Shown here in pieces: positions 44,470 to 54,513 of a stretch of 64,000 bases of DNA. The notes under the pieces are model-generated. The model saw nothing but the letters and a program-made list of their open reading frames with translations. It was not told the origin of the DNA and did no database searches. The stretch comes from DASCNA01 sp036011305 (GTDB lineage Bacteria; Verrucomicrobiota; Lentisphaeria; Victivallales; GWF2-38-69). Positions within the stretch are counted from its first letter, which is position 1; each line of letters begins with the position of its first letter. The DNA is taken from assembly GCA_036011305.1 (NCBI GenBank), contig DASCNA010000026.1, forward strand, positions 1-64,000, read 5' to 3'. The translations under genes and the position numbers were made by a program.

Positions 44470-45792
44470 CACTATATCTCCAAAAAGTGTCATAGATGTG
44501 GTTCTATTGATTTTTACTTTTACAATATCACCAGGATTTAAACCTTCCTTAGGATCAAAAATAGTAACTTTATTGGTAGTCGTTCTCCCTGTCCATGTGG
44601 ATGAGTTTCTTTTACTAGGTCCTTCGATCAATATATCAACAGTTTCACCATTAAGCATTTCGTTATGCTCTGTAGTATGTATTTTTAAATCTCCTAGTAA
44701 AATTTGATTACGTTCATCTTTTACATTCTGCGAAATCTGATCTTCATATTTTGCAGCAGGAGTTCCTTCTCGTGCAGAATATTTAAAAATATAAGCATTA
44801 TCAAAACCAACTTTGTTCATAGCTTTGCGAGTCAAATTAAAGTCTTCTTGTGTTTCTCCTGGAAAAGCGACAATTACATCAGTAGAAAAAGTAACATCAG
44901 GTACTTTTAATTTTAATTTATTGACTACATCCATATAAATATCCATATCGTATCTGCGGTTCATTTCCTTTAAAATTTTATCTGAACCTGACTGCATTGG
45001 GAGATGAATATTATTACAAACCTTAGAAAGACTGGCTATGGTATCAATCAGCTTATCATTAAAGAAATATGGATGAGGTGAAATAAACCTAATCCGTTCA
45101 AGTTTATCTATTTTATTTAATTCAATCAGTAAATCTGCAAATGGTGATTCAGTAGGACGCTCTTTAGCAGACTGATCAAGTCCAAAAGCTGATACATTTT
45201 GTCCAAGTAGCATTATTTCTTTAATGCCTTTTTTAGTTATTTTTTTTACTTCTTCTACTATATCAATTATATCACGACTTTTTTCTCTTCCGCGCACATA
45301 AGGTACAATACAATATGAACAAAACATATTGCATCCTCTCATCACCGAAACAAATTCTGTAATCTTATCCTTTGAGGAATGTTCACTTAATCTTGTTGAT
45401 ATTTCTGTATTAGTTTTAGTAAGTGAGATCTGTTCTCTTTTTTCAAGCTGTTTTTCAATAACATCAGGGAGCATTCCTAACTGATCAGTGCCGAGAACAA
45501 AGTCAATATGAGGCAGCTCTTTCAGCAGCTCTTCACCTTTTCTTTGAGCCATACAACCTAAAATACCAATAAAAATATCGGGTCTAACTCTTTTTAATTT
45601 CTTTAGTATTCCAACTTTTCCAACAGCTTTTCTCTCAGCCTGCTCTCTTACACTACATGTATTAAATAGCAATACATCAGCAATTTTTTCATCTTCTACC
45701 AATTCATGGCCTTTTTCTACAAGAACAGCAGAAAGAGCTTCTGAGTCTCTTTCGTTCATCTGACAACCATATGTTTTTATATAAATCTTCAT
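44464..45792 (-). CDS. miaB: tRNA-2-methylthio-N6-dimethylallyladenosine synthase
   Basis: A 442-residue methylthiotransferase that adds the 2-methylthio group to i6A37 of tRNAs. The N-terminal UPF0004 domain binds one [4Fe-4S] cluster through C10, C46 and C80. The radical SAM cluster is C154, C158 and C161 (RGCNMFCSYC). A C-terminal TRAM domain follows (EGPSKRNSSTWTGRTTTNK). It lies 23 nt downstream of tgt, a tRNA-modification pair. Confidence 0.96.
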   Translation of the reverse strand: MKIYIKTYGCQMNERDSEALSAVLVEKGHELVEDEKIADVLLFNTCSVREQAERKAVGKVGILKKLKRVRPDIFIGILGCMAQRKGEELLKELPHIDFVLGTDQLGMLPDVIEKQLEKREQISLTKTNTEISTRLSEHSSKDKITEFVSVMRGCNMFCSYCIVPYVRGREKSRDIIDIVEEVKKITKKGIKEIMLLGQNVSAFGLDQSAKERPTESPFADLLIELNKIDKLERIRFISPHPYFFNDKLIDTIASLSKVCNNIHLPMQSGSDKILKEMNRRYDMDIYMDVVNKLKLKVPDVTFSTDVIVAFPGETQEDFNLTRKAMNKVGFDNAYIFKYSAREGTPAAKYEDQISQNVKDERNQILLGDLKIHTTEHNEMLNGETVDILIEGPSKRNSSTWTGRTTTNKVTIFDPKEGLNPGDIVKVKINRTTSMTLFGDIVD

Positions 45793-45815
45793 ATCTAATC
45801 AATTAACCTTCTGAA

Positions 45816-46910
45816 TTATAAGTAAAAATCTTTTCTGAACTGATCAAAACGATCTTCTTCTAGGGCAGTTCTTATTTGTTTCATTAAATTAAGAAGATAA
45901 TGTAAATTATGAATAGAAAGAAGGCGCATTCCTAAAATTTCATTTACATTCAATAGATGCCTTATATATGCTTTTGTGTAATTTTTACAAGCATAACAGT
46001 TACATTCAGAATCAATAGGAGTAAAATCCATTTTGAAGCGCCCTGCTTTTACAGGTATTATTTTTCCTTTTCCGACAAATGCACTTCCATGTCGGGCAAT
46101 TCTGGTTGGAGTAACGCAGTCGAACATATCTATACCTCTGGCAACAGATTCAATTAACTGTTTAGGATCTCCTACTCCCATTAAATAACGAGGTTTATTT
46201 TCAGGCAGAATTGGGTTAACCCATTCAATACCTTTAAACATATCTTCTTCAGGTTCACCAACACTTAACCCTCCAATTGCATAGCCGTCGAAACCAATTT
46301 TAACCAACTCTTCAGCTGCTTTGATTCTTAAATCTTCGTACACTGAGCCCTGAACTATGCCAAATAAATTTTGATGATCCTGTAATTTTTGTTCTCTGCA
46401 TATTTTTGCCCACTCAAGAGTTATACCAAGAGATTTTTCAGCCTCCTTATGTGTTGCAGGATAAGGAGTGCATTCATCAAATGCCATTACAATATCAGAC
46501 CCAAGAGTTTTTTGAATTGCCATAGACTCTTTTGGTCCGAGGAAAAATCTTGAACCATCAATATGAGAAGAAAATTCTACACCGTTTTTTGTCATTTTTC
46601 TTAATCTTGTAAGACTGAAAACCTGATAGCCTCCACTATCGGTTAAAATAGGCCTGTCCCAATGCATAAATTTGTGAAGCCCGCCAGCTGCCTCCATAAT
46701 TTCCATCCCTGGACGTAAGTAAAGATGATAAGTATTTCCTAAAATAATTTCAGCATTTAAATCTTTCAGTTCTTCAGGTGTCATTGCTTTTACAGTTGCA
46801 CGTGTTCCAACAGGCATAAATATAGGAGTATTAATTTTGCCGTGTTCTGTTTCGATTATTCCTCTTCTAGCAAATGTTGTATTTGATTTTTTTAATATTG
46901 TAAATTTCAT
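45816..46910 (-). CDS. tgt: queuine/preQ1 tRNA-ribosyltransferase
   Basis: A 364-residue TIM-barrel enzyme exchanging guanine-34 for preQ1 in GUN-anticodon tRNAs. DSGGYQVFSL near residue 90, GGLSVGE near 220, MGVGDP near 253 and a zinc site CNCYACKNY with a later His near 305-335 are visible. Length is normal for bacterial Tgt. It starts the tgt-miaB pair. No queA or queuosine synthesis genes are in the window. Confidence 0.96.
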   Translation of the reverse strand: MKFTILKKSNTTFARRGIIETEHGKINTPIFMPVGTRATVKAMTPEELKDLNAEIILGNTYHLYLRPGMEIMEAAGGLHKFMHWDRPILTDSGGYQVFSLTRLRKMTKNGVEFSSHIDGSRFFLGPKESMAIQKTLGSDIVMAFDECTPYPATHKEAEKSLGITLEWAKICREQKLQDHQNLFGIVQGSVYEDLRIKAAEELVKIGFDGYAIGGLSVGEPEEDMFKGIEWVNPILPENKPRYLMGVGDPKQLIESVARGIDMFDCVTPTRIARHGSAFVGKGKIIPVKAGRFKMDFTPIDSECNCYACKNYTKAYIRHLLNVNEILGMRLLSIHNLHYLLNLMKQIRTALEEDRFDQFRKDFYL

Positions 46911-47110
46911 ATTTATTATGTTCTGCTATATTTGTAATCTATAATTCGAACCAATAATGTACTTTCACTTCATCAACTTAACAATTTTATTTTAAATCTA
47001 TTTAATAATTGACATGTGATTATAATTTGAAAATTACGATTAAATAGTTAATATTTTTGTTATACTTATAAATATTAAACAAGATATAATTTAAACAATT
47101 TAGGAACATT

Positions 47111-47662
47111 ATGAACTATTTTCCGTTCTTTCCATATACACTTCTAGCATTTGGAATTGCTGCTTTAATCTGGCTAATCTGCATATTTAAATTTTTTAAG
47201 ACAGACAATTTATATAAAATTGACAGAATCCCGAGAAATTTTATTTTCGGTTCAATATTTGCTGTGATAGACATAGCCTGGTGTGTTCCGCAGGCAATTC
47301 CAATATTCGGAGTAAAAGATGCAACTGGAATTATATTACTGGCTGTTGTATGTATTATTATAGGATGCGGGTTTTTAGATTATCTTTTTGCAAGAGCATT
47401 GGCAGGTTTTTTTATTCTTCTTGCACACTTTTTCCTATGGCAGTCATTTGCAGCAGATATTTCCTTTATGTGGTTATTTTCTATTCTATGTTATGCAATG
47501 GGAACTTTCGGAATTGTTATTGGTGCTGTGCCACACATATTTAGAGATTTACTGAGAAAAATTTGCAGGGATAATAAATTTAAAATGTATTTTTCCTTGC
47601 TGTTAGTTCTTTATGCTATTGTTAATATTTACTTAGGAATAGCTCTAATTGTTAGCGGTTAA
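47111..47662 (+). CDS. six-helix membrane protein, unknown
   Basis: A 183-residue protein with about six hydrophobic helices (7-27, 43-63, 71-87, 94-112, 118-141, 159-181). There is an acidic-basic short loop (KTDNLYKIDRIPR) after helix 1. I recognise no family. Its stop lies 3 nt before rsmG, so the two are cotranscribed. Confidence 0.6.
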   Translation: MNYFPFFPYTLLAFGIAALIWLICIFKFFKTDNLYKIDRIPRNFIFGSIFAVIDIAWCVPQAIPIFGVKDATGIILLAVVCIIIGCGFLDYLFARALAGFFILLAHFFLWQSFAADISFMWLFSILCYAMGTFGIVIGAVPHIFRDLLRKICRDNKFKMYFSLLLVLYAIVNIYLGIALIVSG

Positions 47663-47665
47663 TAA

Positions 47666-48367
47666 ATGAATGACATTAAGTTGCACAAGCCTTTGGATCA
47701 TAAAATTCTTGATTTTTTCAATAAATGTAATATCCCTGATTTGGAAAAATTTATTAATGGATGTGATAAATTCAAGAGTATACTTAATCAGGAAAATAAG
47801 AAACATAACCTTACCAGAATCACAGATGATTTTGAATTTTGGAATAGGCATATAGCTGATTCACTAAGCATAACATTGTTTTTTAGCAGTGATATTTGCA
47901 GTTCAATAGATATTGCAGACGTTGGCTGTGGTGCAGGTTTTCCATCTATTGTACTTGCCATTGCTTTTCCCAAAGTCACTTTTACTGCAATAGACTCTAT
48001 AAATAAAAAAGCTGATTTTGTTAGATATGCTGCTAAATATTTGAAATTAAAAAATATGAATATTATAACTGGTAGAGCAAGAGAGTTAAAATATAATAAC
48101 AAATTTGATATTATTACAGCCAGAGCGGTAGCTGATCCGATTAAACTGTATAAAGAAATTAAAAAATGGCCGTCTGATAGTGGTAAAATCATATTATACC
48201 AAACTCCGATTGATATTCTAAAGAAACAAAATGATGTGGAAAAACTATCATCGAAACAAAATATTTTCTGGAAAACGACAGGAGAATTTAATTTGCCGGG
48301 CGGAGAGGAAAGACTTTTTTTGTTTTCTTCCAAAAAGAATAATTATGCTTCAAAACTTATCCAATAG
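47666..48367 (+). CDS. rsmG: 16S rRNA (guanine-527-N7) methyltransferase
   Basis: A 233-residue SAM-dependent methyltransferase of the GidB/RsmG family. The glycine-rich SAM loop is DVGCGAGFPSIVLA near residues 90-103. NLTRITDDFEFWNRHIADSL is the family N-terminal signature, and ARAVADP occurs near residue 152. It modifies G527 of 16S rRNA. It overlaps the next gene by 23 nt. Confidence 0.93.
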   Translation: MNDIKLHKPLDHKILDFFNKCNIPDLEKFINGCDKFKSILNQENKKHNLTRITDDFEFWNRHIADSLSITLFFSSDICSSIDIADVGCGAGFPSIVLAIAFPKVTFTAIDSINKKADFVRYAAKYLKLKNMNIITGRARELKYNNKFDIITARAVADPIKLYKEIKKWPSDSGKIILYQTPIDILKKQNDVEKLSSKQNIFWKTTGEFNLPGGEERLFLFSSKKNNYASKLIQ

Positions 48368-49088
48368 TTTAAATAACAAATATAAGCCTGAGGAAGGTAG
48401 GGACAACTGGATTGATAGAGCTTGTCCTATACTTGCTGTTTTTATTGTTATTGCAATAATTGCTCCAACAATAATTGCTCTTTTATTTAAGGTTTATAAT
48501 TATGAAATGTCCAACTTTTTAAAAATATGTATAAGTTTATTTACAACTCAAATATTTTTTATTGTTTCACCCTTGGTTATAGCATTAATAGTGTCTAGAA
48601 AAATAAAACTAAGACATAAACTGCTTCTGGTAAATTGGAACTTTCATTATTTAAATATTGCATTATTATATGAAATTGTATTGTTTCTTCCTCTGATGTC
48701 ATTAACTGTACTGATTTATTTCATTGCATCTAAATTTGGATATACATATATTTCACCACTCGCTGAATTATTATCAGGTTCAGGTAATTATGGAATAGCT
48801 TTAGTTTTTTTATTTTCTGTATTTATTGCTCCTATTATTGAAGAAATTGTGTTCAGAAGAGTAATTTTCACTTTTGTAGAACGAATGTTTGGTATACTTC
48901 CGGCAGTCATTGCCACTTCGTTGATTTTTTCATTTTTACATGGAGGGATAATACAGATAATTCCATTATTTATTTTAGGAAGTATACTTCAATATTTATA
49001 TATTAAATATAACTCTCTATATCCATCTATATTGCTGCACAGCTTCCACAATTTGATAATTATGAGTTTATTTGTACTTTATAAATAA
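48345..49088 (+). CDS. CPBP-family intramembrane metalloprotease
   Basis: A 247-residue polytopic protein of the CPBP (Abi/Rce1-like) family. Motif 1 EExxxR is E166-E167 to R171 (APIIEEIVFRR). Motif 2 FxxxH ends at His199 (SLIFSFLHGG). Motif 3 is the LHSFHN segment at 231-236. The substrate is unknown; in other bacteria such proteins are linked to bacteriocin self-immunity or prenyl-protein processing. I start it at ATG 48345, inside the rsmG end, because upstream in-frame residues are non-family. Confidence 0.85.
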   Translation: MLQNLSNSLNNKYKPEEGRDNWIDRACPILAVFIVIAIIAPTIIALLFKVYNYEMSNFLKICISLFTTQIFFIVSPLVIALIVSRKIKLRHKLLLVNWNFHYLNIALLYEIVLFLPLMSLTVLIYFIASKFGYTYISPLAELLSGSGNYGIALVFLFSVFIAPIIEEIVFRRVIFTFVERMFGILPAVIATSLIFSFLHGGIIQIIPLFILGSILQYLYIKYNSLYPSILLHSFHNLIIMSLFVLYK

Positions 49089-49137
49089 ACGCTTTTAGAA
49101 TAACTTTTAATATATTCCAAAATATTGAGGTAGATAT

Positions 49138-51366
49138 ATGGATTTAGAAAAAACAAAAATTATTTATACTAAAACTGACGAAGCACCTGCACTGGCAACT
49201 TGTTCATTTTTTCCCATTATAAAATCTTTTCTTAAAACAGCAAATATTGATGTAGAACTTAGTGATATTTCACTGTCTGCACGGATTCTAGCAAATTTCC
49301 CCGAAAAATTAAAAGATACTCAAAAGCAAGCTGATGCTCTGACACAGTTGGGAAAATTAACCAAACAACCGGATGCTAATATTATCAAACTACCCAATAT
49401 CAGTGCATCTGTTCCTCAGTTAAAAGCTGCTATTAAGGAGTTACAGAATCAAGGTTATAATATCCCGGATTATCCTGAGACCCCTGAGAACGAAACAGAG
49501 CATCAAATCAAAGACAATTATACTGTTGTTTTAGGAAGTGCTGTAAATCCTGTGCTTAGAGAAGGAAATTCTGACCGCAGAGTTGCTGATGCAGTAAAAA
49601 ACTATGCAAAAAAACATCCCCACTCAATGGGAGCTTGGAGCAGAGATTCAAAAACACGAGTAGTTCATATGAATAATGGTGACTTTTATTCAAATGAAAA
49701 ATCTGTCATTATTGATGAACCTTGTGATGTAAAAATTAATTTTATTGATAATAAGGGAGAAACATCTGTTCTAAAAGATGGGTTGTCTTTATTGGCAGGA
49801 GAAGTTATTGATGCATCATTAATGAGTAAATCTGCATTAAATAAGTTCTTTAGTGATACGATTATATCAGCAAATAATGAAAATATTTTATTGTCCCTGC
49901 ACTTGAAAGCAACGATGATGAAAGTCTCTGATCCAATTATGTTTGGAGAAGCGGTTAAAATTTACTACTGTGATGTCTTCAAAAAATATGAATCTCTGTT
50001 TAATGAAATAGGGGTAAATCCAAATAACGGTTTGAGCGATGTTTATACTAAAATATCTTCTCTTCCAAATGATAAGCAATCTGAAATAAAAGCTGATATT
50101 AGCAATATTTACAAAACTCAGCCACGGCTTGCAATGGTAAATTCTGATAAAGGAATAACAAATCTGCATGTTCCAAGTGATGTTATTATAGACGCATCTA
50201 TGCCTGCAGCAATTCGTTCTTCAGGTAAAATGTGGGGCGCGGATGGGCAACTTCACGATATGATAGCAATGATTCCTGACCGATGCTATGCAGGTATATA
50301 TCAGGCAACAATTGATTTTTGTAAAGAAAATGGAGCATTTAATGTAAGCACAATGGGAACAGTGGCCAATGTAGGACTTATGGCCCAGAAAGCTGAGGAG
50401 TATGGTTCACATGATAAAACCTTCCAGATTTCGGGAGATGGCAAAGTCGTAGTGGTAAATAACCATGGCCTGGTTTTAATTGACCATAAAGTGGAAAAAG
50501 GAGATATCTGGAGAATGTGCCAGACAAAAGATGCCGCAATTCAAGATTGGGTAAAACTGGCAGTTAAGAGATCGCATTTGAGTCAAATGCCTGTAGTTTT
50601 CTGGCTGGATGAGAATAGAGGACATGATGCTAATTTAATTAAAAAAGTTGAATTATACCTGAAAGATCATAAGACCAGTAATTTAGATATTAAAATTATG
50701 TCTCCTGTAGAGGCAATTAAGTATACACTCAAAAGAGTTAAAGAAGGAAAAGATATTATTGCAGCAACAGGTAATGTTTTGCGTGATTACCTGACTGATC
50801 TGTTTCCAATTCTTGAATTAGGAACAAGCGCAAAGATGTTATCAATTGTTCCACTGTTATCAGGAGGTGGATTGTATGAAACCGGTGCTGGAGGCTCGGC
50901 TCCAAAACACGTGCAGCAATTTGAATCTGAAAATCATTTGAGATGGGATTCGTTGGGCGAATTTTTAGCCTTAGCTGCTTCAATTGAAGATTTAGGTGAA
51001 AAAACATGTGATGACAGAATAACACTTTTAGCTCAAGCTCTTAATAAGGCAAATGCTAAATTTTTAGAATCAAACAAATCACCATCACGTTTAGTTGGTG
51101 AACTTGATAACAGAGGAAGCCAATTTTACCTAGTGCTATATTGGGCTGAAGCCTTAGCTGCTCAAAATGAAGATAAAACAATTAAAGCTCATTTTAAAGC
51201 TATTTATAGATTATTTAAAGAAAATGAGAAGAAAATTTTGGAGGAGTTAAATTCAGTTCAAGGTAAAAAAATGGATATTGGCGGTTATTATCATCCTGAT
51301 AGAATGAAAGCTGAAAAAGCTATGCGGCCGAGCAGTACTTTTAACAGTATAATTAATAAAATATAG
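49138..51366 (+). CDS. icd: isocitrate dehydrogenase (NADP), monomeric type
   Basis: A 742-residue isocitrate dehydrogenase of the monomeric class, distinct from the dimeric E. coli enzyme. ILANFPEKL, NPVLREGNSDRR, SMGAWSRDSKTRVVHMN, DASMPAAIRSSGKMWG and ETGAGGSAPKHVQQF are class signatures. It makes 2-oxoglutarate and NADPH, here probably for glutamate synthesis. GAGGTAG precedes the ATG. It is monocistronic. Confidence 0.96.
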   Translation: MDLEKTKIIYTKTDEAPALATCSFFPIIKSFLKTANIDVELSDISLSARILANFPEKLKDTQKQADALTQLGKLTKQPDANIIKLPNISASVPQLKAAIKELQNQGYNIPDYPETPENETEHQIKDNYTVVLGSAVNPVLREGNSDRRVADAVKNYAKKHPHSMGAWSRDSKTRVVHMNNGDFYSNEKSVIIDEPCDVKINFIDNKGETSVLKDGLSLLAGEVIDASLMSKSALNKFFSDTIISANNENILLSLHLKATMMKVSDPIMFGEAVKIYYCDVFKKYESLFNEIGVNPNNGLSDVYTKISSLPNDKQSEIKADISNIYKTQPRLAMVNSDKGITNLHVPSDVIIDASMPAAIRSSGKMWGADGQLHDMIAMIPDRCYAGIYQATIDFCKENGAFNVSTMGTVANVGLMAQKAEEYGSHDKTFQISGDGKVVVVNNHGLVLIDHKVEKGDIWRMCQTKDAAIQDWVKLAVKRSHLSQMPVVFWLDENRGHDANLIKKVELYLKDHKTSNLDIKIMSPVEAIKYTLKRVKEGKDIIAATGNVLRDYLTDLFPILELGTSAKMLSIVPLLSGGGLYETGAGGSAPKHVQQFESENHLRWDSLGEFLALAASIEDLGEKTCDDRITLLAQALNKANAKFLESNKSPSRLVGELDNRGSQFYLVLYWAEALAAQNEDKTIKAHFKAIYRLFKENEKKILEELNSVQGKKMDIGGYYHPDRMKAEKAMRPSSTFNSIINKI

Positions 51367-51434
51367 CTATAGAGTATTAATTTATACTAGAGAATTAAGT
51401 TTATAAAATATTAGTTCTCTAGTAGTATATTATC

Positions 51435-51671
51435 TCAAAAATTAAAATTTTCCCATTTCTCGTTTTCCGGTTTTCCATCAACTAAAATTTCAATTTTTTT
51501 CTCAAATTCTTCTAATTTTTTAGTACAGAAATCAGATAATTTTTTTCCTTTTTCATAATTTTTCATCATTTGATCAAGAGGTAGCTGACTTGTTTCCATG
51601 TTTGTTACTATCTTTTCCAATTCTGCTAATGCCTCTTCAAAGGTTAGTTTCTTATCTTTTACCATGGCCAT
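51435..51671 (-). CDS. xseB: exodeoxyribonuclease VII small subunit
   Basis: A 78-residue protein matching XseB: LTFEEALAELEKIVTNMET then LPLDQMMKNYEKGKKLSDFC. It pairs with XseA to degrade single-stranded DNA. xseA is not in the window. AAGGA precedes the ATG by 7 nt. Confidence 0.9.
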   Translation of the reverse strand: MAMVKDKKLTFEEALAELEKIVTNMETSQLPLDQMMKNYEKGKKLSDFCTKKLEEFEKKIEILVDGKPENEKWENFNF

Positions 51672-51803
51672 ATGAATATTCCTTAAATTTGAAAAATCAA
51701 AATTATAATTTCAGTTAATTTTATTATAGGGTATACTAAATGTTCTAAATATTCTAGCGTCTTATTATTCTCTAAATATAAAAAGATTTTAAATTTTAGT
51801 AAA

Positions 51804-51840
51804 ATATTCGAAATAACTATATTCGAAATAACTATATTCG
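51804..51840. repeat. 15-bp tandem direct repeats before the sigma-factor gene
   Basis: ATATTCGAAATAACT occurs at 51804-51818 and again at 51819-51833, with a 7-bp partial third copy to 51840. A TATAAT lies at 51845-51850. The repeats thus fall over the -35 region of a plausible promoter. Confidence 0.6.
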
Positions 51841-51890
51841 GATTTATAATGATTTTAATATCATTTTAATTATTTTAATTATTTTTCATA

Positions 51891-52700
51891 ATGTATAACA
51901 ATATTGAGTACAGTTTTAGATTATTTTTAAAGGATATAAAACAATACCGACAACTAACAGGCAGTGAGACAAATAAACTTATTGCAGAATATCAAAAGAT
52001 TTTAAATCAGAATTATTTAAATAAAGTAATTCTCGGTAACATAAAGTTTGTAATTTCTAGATCTAAAAGATTTCAAACACGATCTATTGGTTTTTCAGAT
52101 TTAATTTATGCAGGGATACAGGGAATTACACGGGCAGCTAAAAAATTCGATGCATCAAGAGATGTTAAATTTATAACCTATGCTTCCTATTGGATAGATA
52201 TGTACATGCGGAGAGAGATTATTTATAATACTTCAGTTGTAAAAATAAGTCCGAGATCCTGGGAAATGTCCAGTAAAATTTCTAAACTTAGAAGCAGCGG
52301 TTCAACAGACAGTCAAATTATCCAAAACTTAAAAATAAGAAGAAGAACTTTATCAAATTTGAGATCTTTAAAAAATGATTTAAGCCTTAATATTGAGAAT
52401 AACGATGAAAACAGCGATAAGGAATACTGTAAATTTATTTTAGCAAATACAAATACTCCAGCTAGTATTTGTTTAGAAAATGATCTGAACAGCTTTTTAA
52501 TTCAGGAATTAAATCTCCTAGGCGTAAGAAATAAAGATATTATTATGAGAAGATTCGGAGTAAGTACAAATAAGAGATTAACCTTAAGTCAACTTAGTAA
52601 ACTGCATAACATTTCAGCAGAAAGAGTTCGTCAGGTAATAGATATTTCTATCAAGAAATTAAGGAAAAGATTCAAAGAAGAGCATATCATTTACAGATAA
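51891..52700 (+). CDS. alternative sigma-70 family sigma factor
   Basis: A 269-residue sigma factor. Region 1.2 (FLKDIKQYRQLTGSETNKL) is followed by region 2 (FSDLIYAGIQGITRAAKKFD, FITYASYWIDMYMRREI) and region 4 (LTLSQLSKLHNISAERVRQV). Size and layout suit a group 2 or 3 alternative sigma, such as RpoH-like. The 2.4 segment has WIDMYMRR instead of WIRQAITR, so promoter recognition may differ from housekeeping sigma. No anti-sigma gene is adjacent. Confidence 0.85.
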   Translation: MYNNIEYSFRLFLKDIKQYRQLTGSETNKLIAEYQKILNQNYLNKVILGNIKFVISRSKRFQTRSIGFSDLIYAGIQGITRAAKKFDASRDVKFITYASYWIDMYMRREIIYNTSVVKISPRSWEMSSKISKLRSSGSTDSQIIQNLKIRRRTLSNLRSLKNDLSLNIENNDENSDKEYCKFILANTNTPASICLENDLNSFLIQELNLLGVRNKDIIMRRFGVSTNKRLTLSQLSKLHNISAERVRQVIDISIKKLRKRFKEEHIIYR

Positions 52701-52769
52701 GATAATTATAAATGGCTAATGAGCTCCACAGAATATATGGAGCAATCATCAACCTATATTGTTAGTGAT

Positions 52770-53468
52770 CTAATTAGTTGGGTATGTGCGATTTCCAAAT
52801 ATTGCAGTGCCTACGCGCACGATAGTTGCACCTTCTTTTATGGCTGAGTCATAGTCAGAAGACATCCCCATAGAAAGTTCAGGTAAATTTACGTTTAGCT
52901 CTTTTTCCAGTCTGTCTCTTGTCATTCGCATTTTGGAAAATACGTCAGAAAGTTCCTCTGGAGAGGCATCAAAAGGAGCCATTGTCATAAAACCTACAAA
53001 ATCGATACTATCACACTCTTTAGCCAGTTTAGCACAACTATCCAACTTGTCTAAAGTTAAACCAAATTTACTTTCTTCACCTGAAATATTGACTTCTAGC
53101 AGAATTTTAGGCTTTCTATTTTTCTCTCCTGCAATATTATTAATTCTTTTAAGAAGTTTCTCTGAATCAACTGCATGTATATAATCTGCAAGTTCTACAG
53201 CTTTAGAGACTTTATTGCTCTGCAAATGCCCAATCAGATGCCATTCAATATCTTTAGGCAGTACTGGGACTTTAATTTCTAATTCCTGAACTTTGTTTTC
53301 ACCAAACATTCTCTGCCCGTATTTATATGCTTCTGAAACATATTCAGAGGGAAATGTTTTACTGACAGCTAAGAGCTTTACAGAATTAGGTATACGATTA
53401 GATGATAAACAGATATCACTGATACTGCTTTTAAGCTTATTCAAATTTTGTTCTATCTCAAAATTCAT
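52770..53468 (-). CDS. yggS: YggS-family PLP-binding protein
   Basis: A 232-residue PLP-binding protein of the YggS/PROSC family, which affects pyridoxal phosphate and amino-acid homeostasis without a known reaction. The Schiff-base lysine is Lys37 in LLAVSKTFP. GENKVQE, HLIGHLQSNK and SMGMSSDYDSAI are family signatures. The start is ATG 53468 with GAGGAT upstream; an in-frame start farther upstream adds an atypical hydrophobic leader. Confidence 0.93.
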   Translation of the reverse strand: MNFEIEQNLNKLKSSISDICLSSNRIPNSVKLLAVSKTFPSEYVSEAYKYGQRMFGENKVQELEIKVPVLPKDIEWHLIGHLQSNKVSKAVELADYIHAVDSEKLLKRINNIAGEKNRKPKILLEVNISGEESKFGLTLDKLDSCAKLAKECDSIDFVGFMTMAPFDASPEELSDVFSKMRMTRDRLEKELNVNLPELSMGMSSDYDSAIKEGATIVRVGTAIFGNRTYPTN

Positions 53469-53730
53469 TATTAGATCCTCACAATAAACAATATAATAAA
53501 ATTTATACATTAACAAATCAGTTAAAATAGTATCAAAACGGTGTAATTTAAAATATTTATAGAATAAATATCAGCCAATATGAAAGTAATCAGCGTAAAA
53601 AATTATTTTATGTTAAATAAAATTTAAGTGAGTTTTTACTTTATTTTTTCCCATTTCGGCCTATTTTTAATATCATAGATAATGATGTTGTTATGTTAAA
53701 AAAAAATTTATTTTAACAAGAGAGAAATAT

Positions 53731-54465
53731 ATGTCACATTCAAAAATTATTATATGCATCCCGGCACGCTATGGCAGTACAAGATTTCCAGGTAAAGCAT
53801 TAGCTGATCTTAAAGGTAAACCTGTAGTACAATGGACTTATGAAAAAGCCTGCCTCTCAATTGCAGATGAGGTTATTATTGCAACAGATAATGACGAAAT
53901 ATATAACACAGCACAAAGTTTTGGTGCAAAATGTGCAATGACATCTGAAGATCATCCATCAGGTTCCGACAGAATTTGGGAGGCTGTGCAGAATATACCA
54001 TGTGATATCATTATAAATGTTCAGGGAGATGAACCGCTTATTGATGTTGATATAATAAATAAATTAATTGACCTGTTACGCTCTAATGAAAAAGTAGAAA
54101 TGGGAACTGTAGTTGTAAAGACCGGAAGAGATATTATAGGACAAGACACAAATGTTGTTAAAGCTGTTTTATCAAAAGATAATTCTGTCCTGTATTTTAG
54201 CAGATCAGAAATTCCATTTGTGAGAGATGAGGATGACAATTCTCCACTTTACAAGCATTTAGGAATATACGGATACAGGAAACATATACTAAAAAAAATT
54301 ATTTCACTTCCTCAAAGCTACCTGGAAAAAACAGAAAAACTGGAGCAGTTAAGAGCACTCGAAAATAATATTAAAATTTATGCCATTGTAGCGGATAAAG
54401 ATTCTGGAATAGGAATTGATACACCCGAAGACCTCAAAAAGGCAGAAAAATTAATTACTGTTTAA
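53731..54465 (+). CDS. kdsB: 3-deoxy-manno-octulosonate cytidylyltransferase
   Basis: A 244-residue nucleotidyltransferase that makes CMP-KDO for LPS inner core. CIPARYGSTRFPGKAL is the nucleotide-binding start, and NVQGDEPLID and HLGIYGYRK follow. It begins the kdsB-kdsA-kdsC-lptC-lptA-lptB run. The upstream 260-bp gap is AT-rich. Confidence 0.96.
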   Translation: MSHSKIIICIPARYGSTRFPGKALADLKGKPVVQWTYEKACLSIADEVIIATDNDEIYNTAQSFGAKCAMTSEDHPSGSDRIWEAVQNIPCDIIINVQGDEPLIDVDIINKLIDLLRSNEKVEMGTVVVKTGRDIIGQDTNVVKAVLSKDNSVLYFSRSEIPFVRDEDDNSPLYKHLGIYGYRKHILKKIISLPQSYLEKTEKLEQLRALENNIKIYAIVADKDSGIGIDTPEDLKKAEKLITV

Positions 54466-54513
54466 ATTTCTTTTTTTTCAGTTAAAATGATAATAATCTA
54501 AGGCAATAAATAT

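Noticed and set aside
52733..52753. Hairpin GCTCCA...TGGAGC between the sigma-factor gene and yggS as a terminator.
   Set aside because: Only six pairs, and no T-tract on either strand.
53553..53571. Inverted repeat ATATTTAT-AGA-ATAAATAT between yggS and kdsB.
   Set aside because: Eight AT-only pairs are expected often by chance in this base composition.
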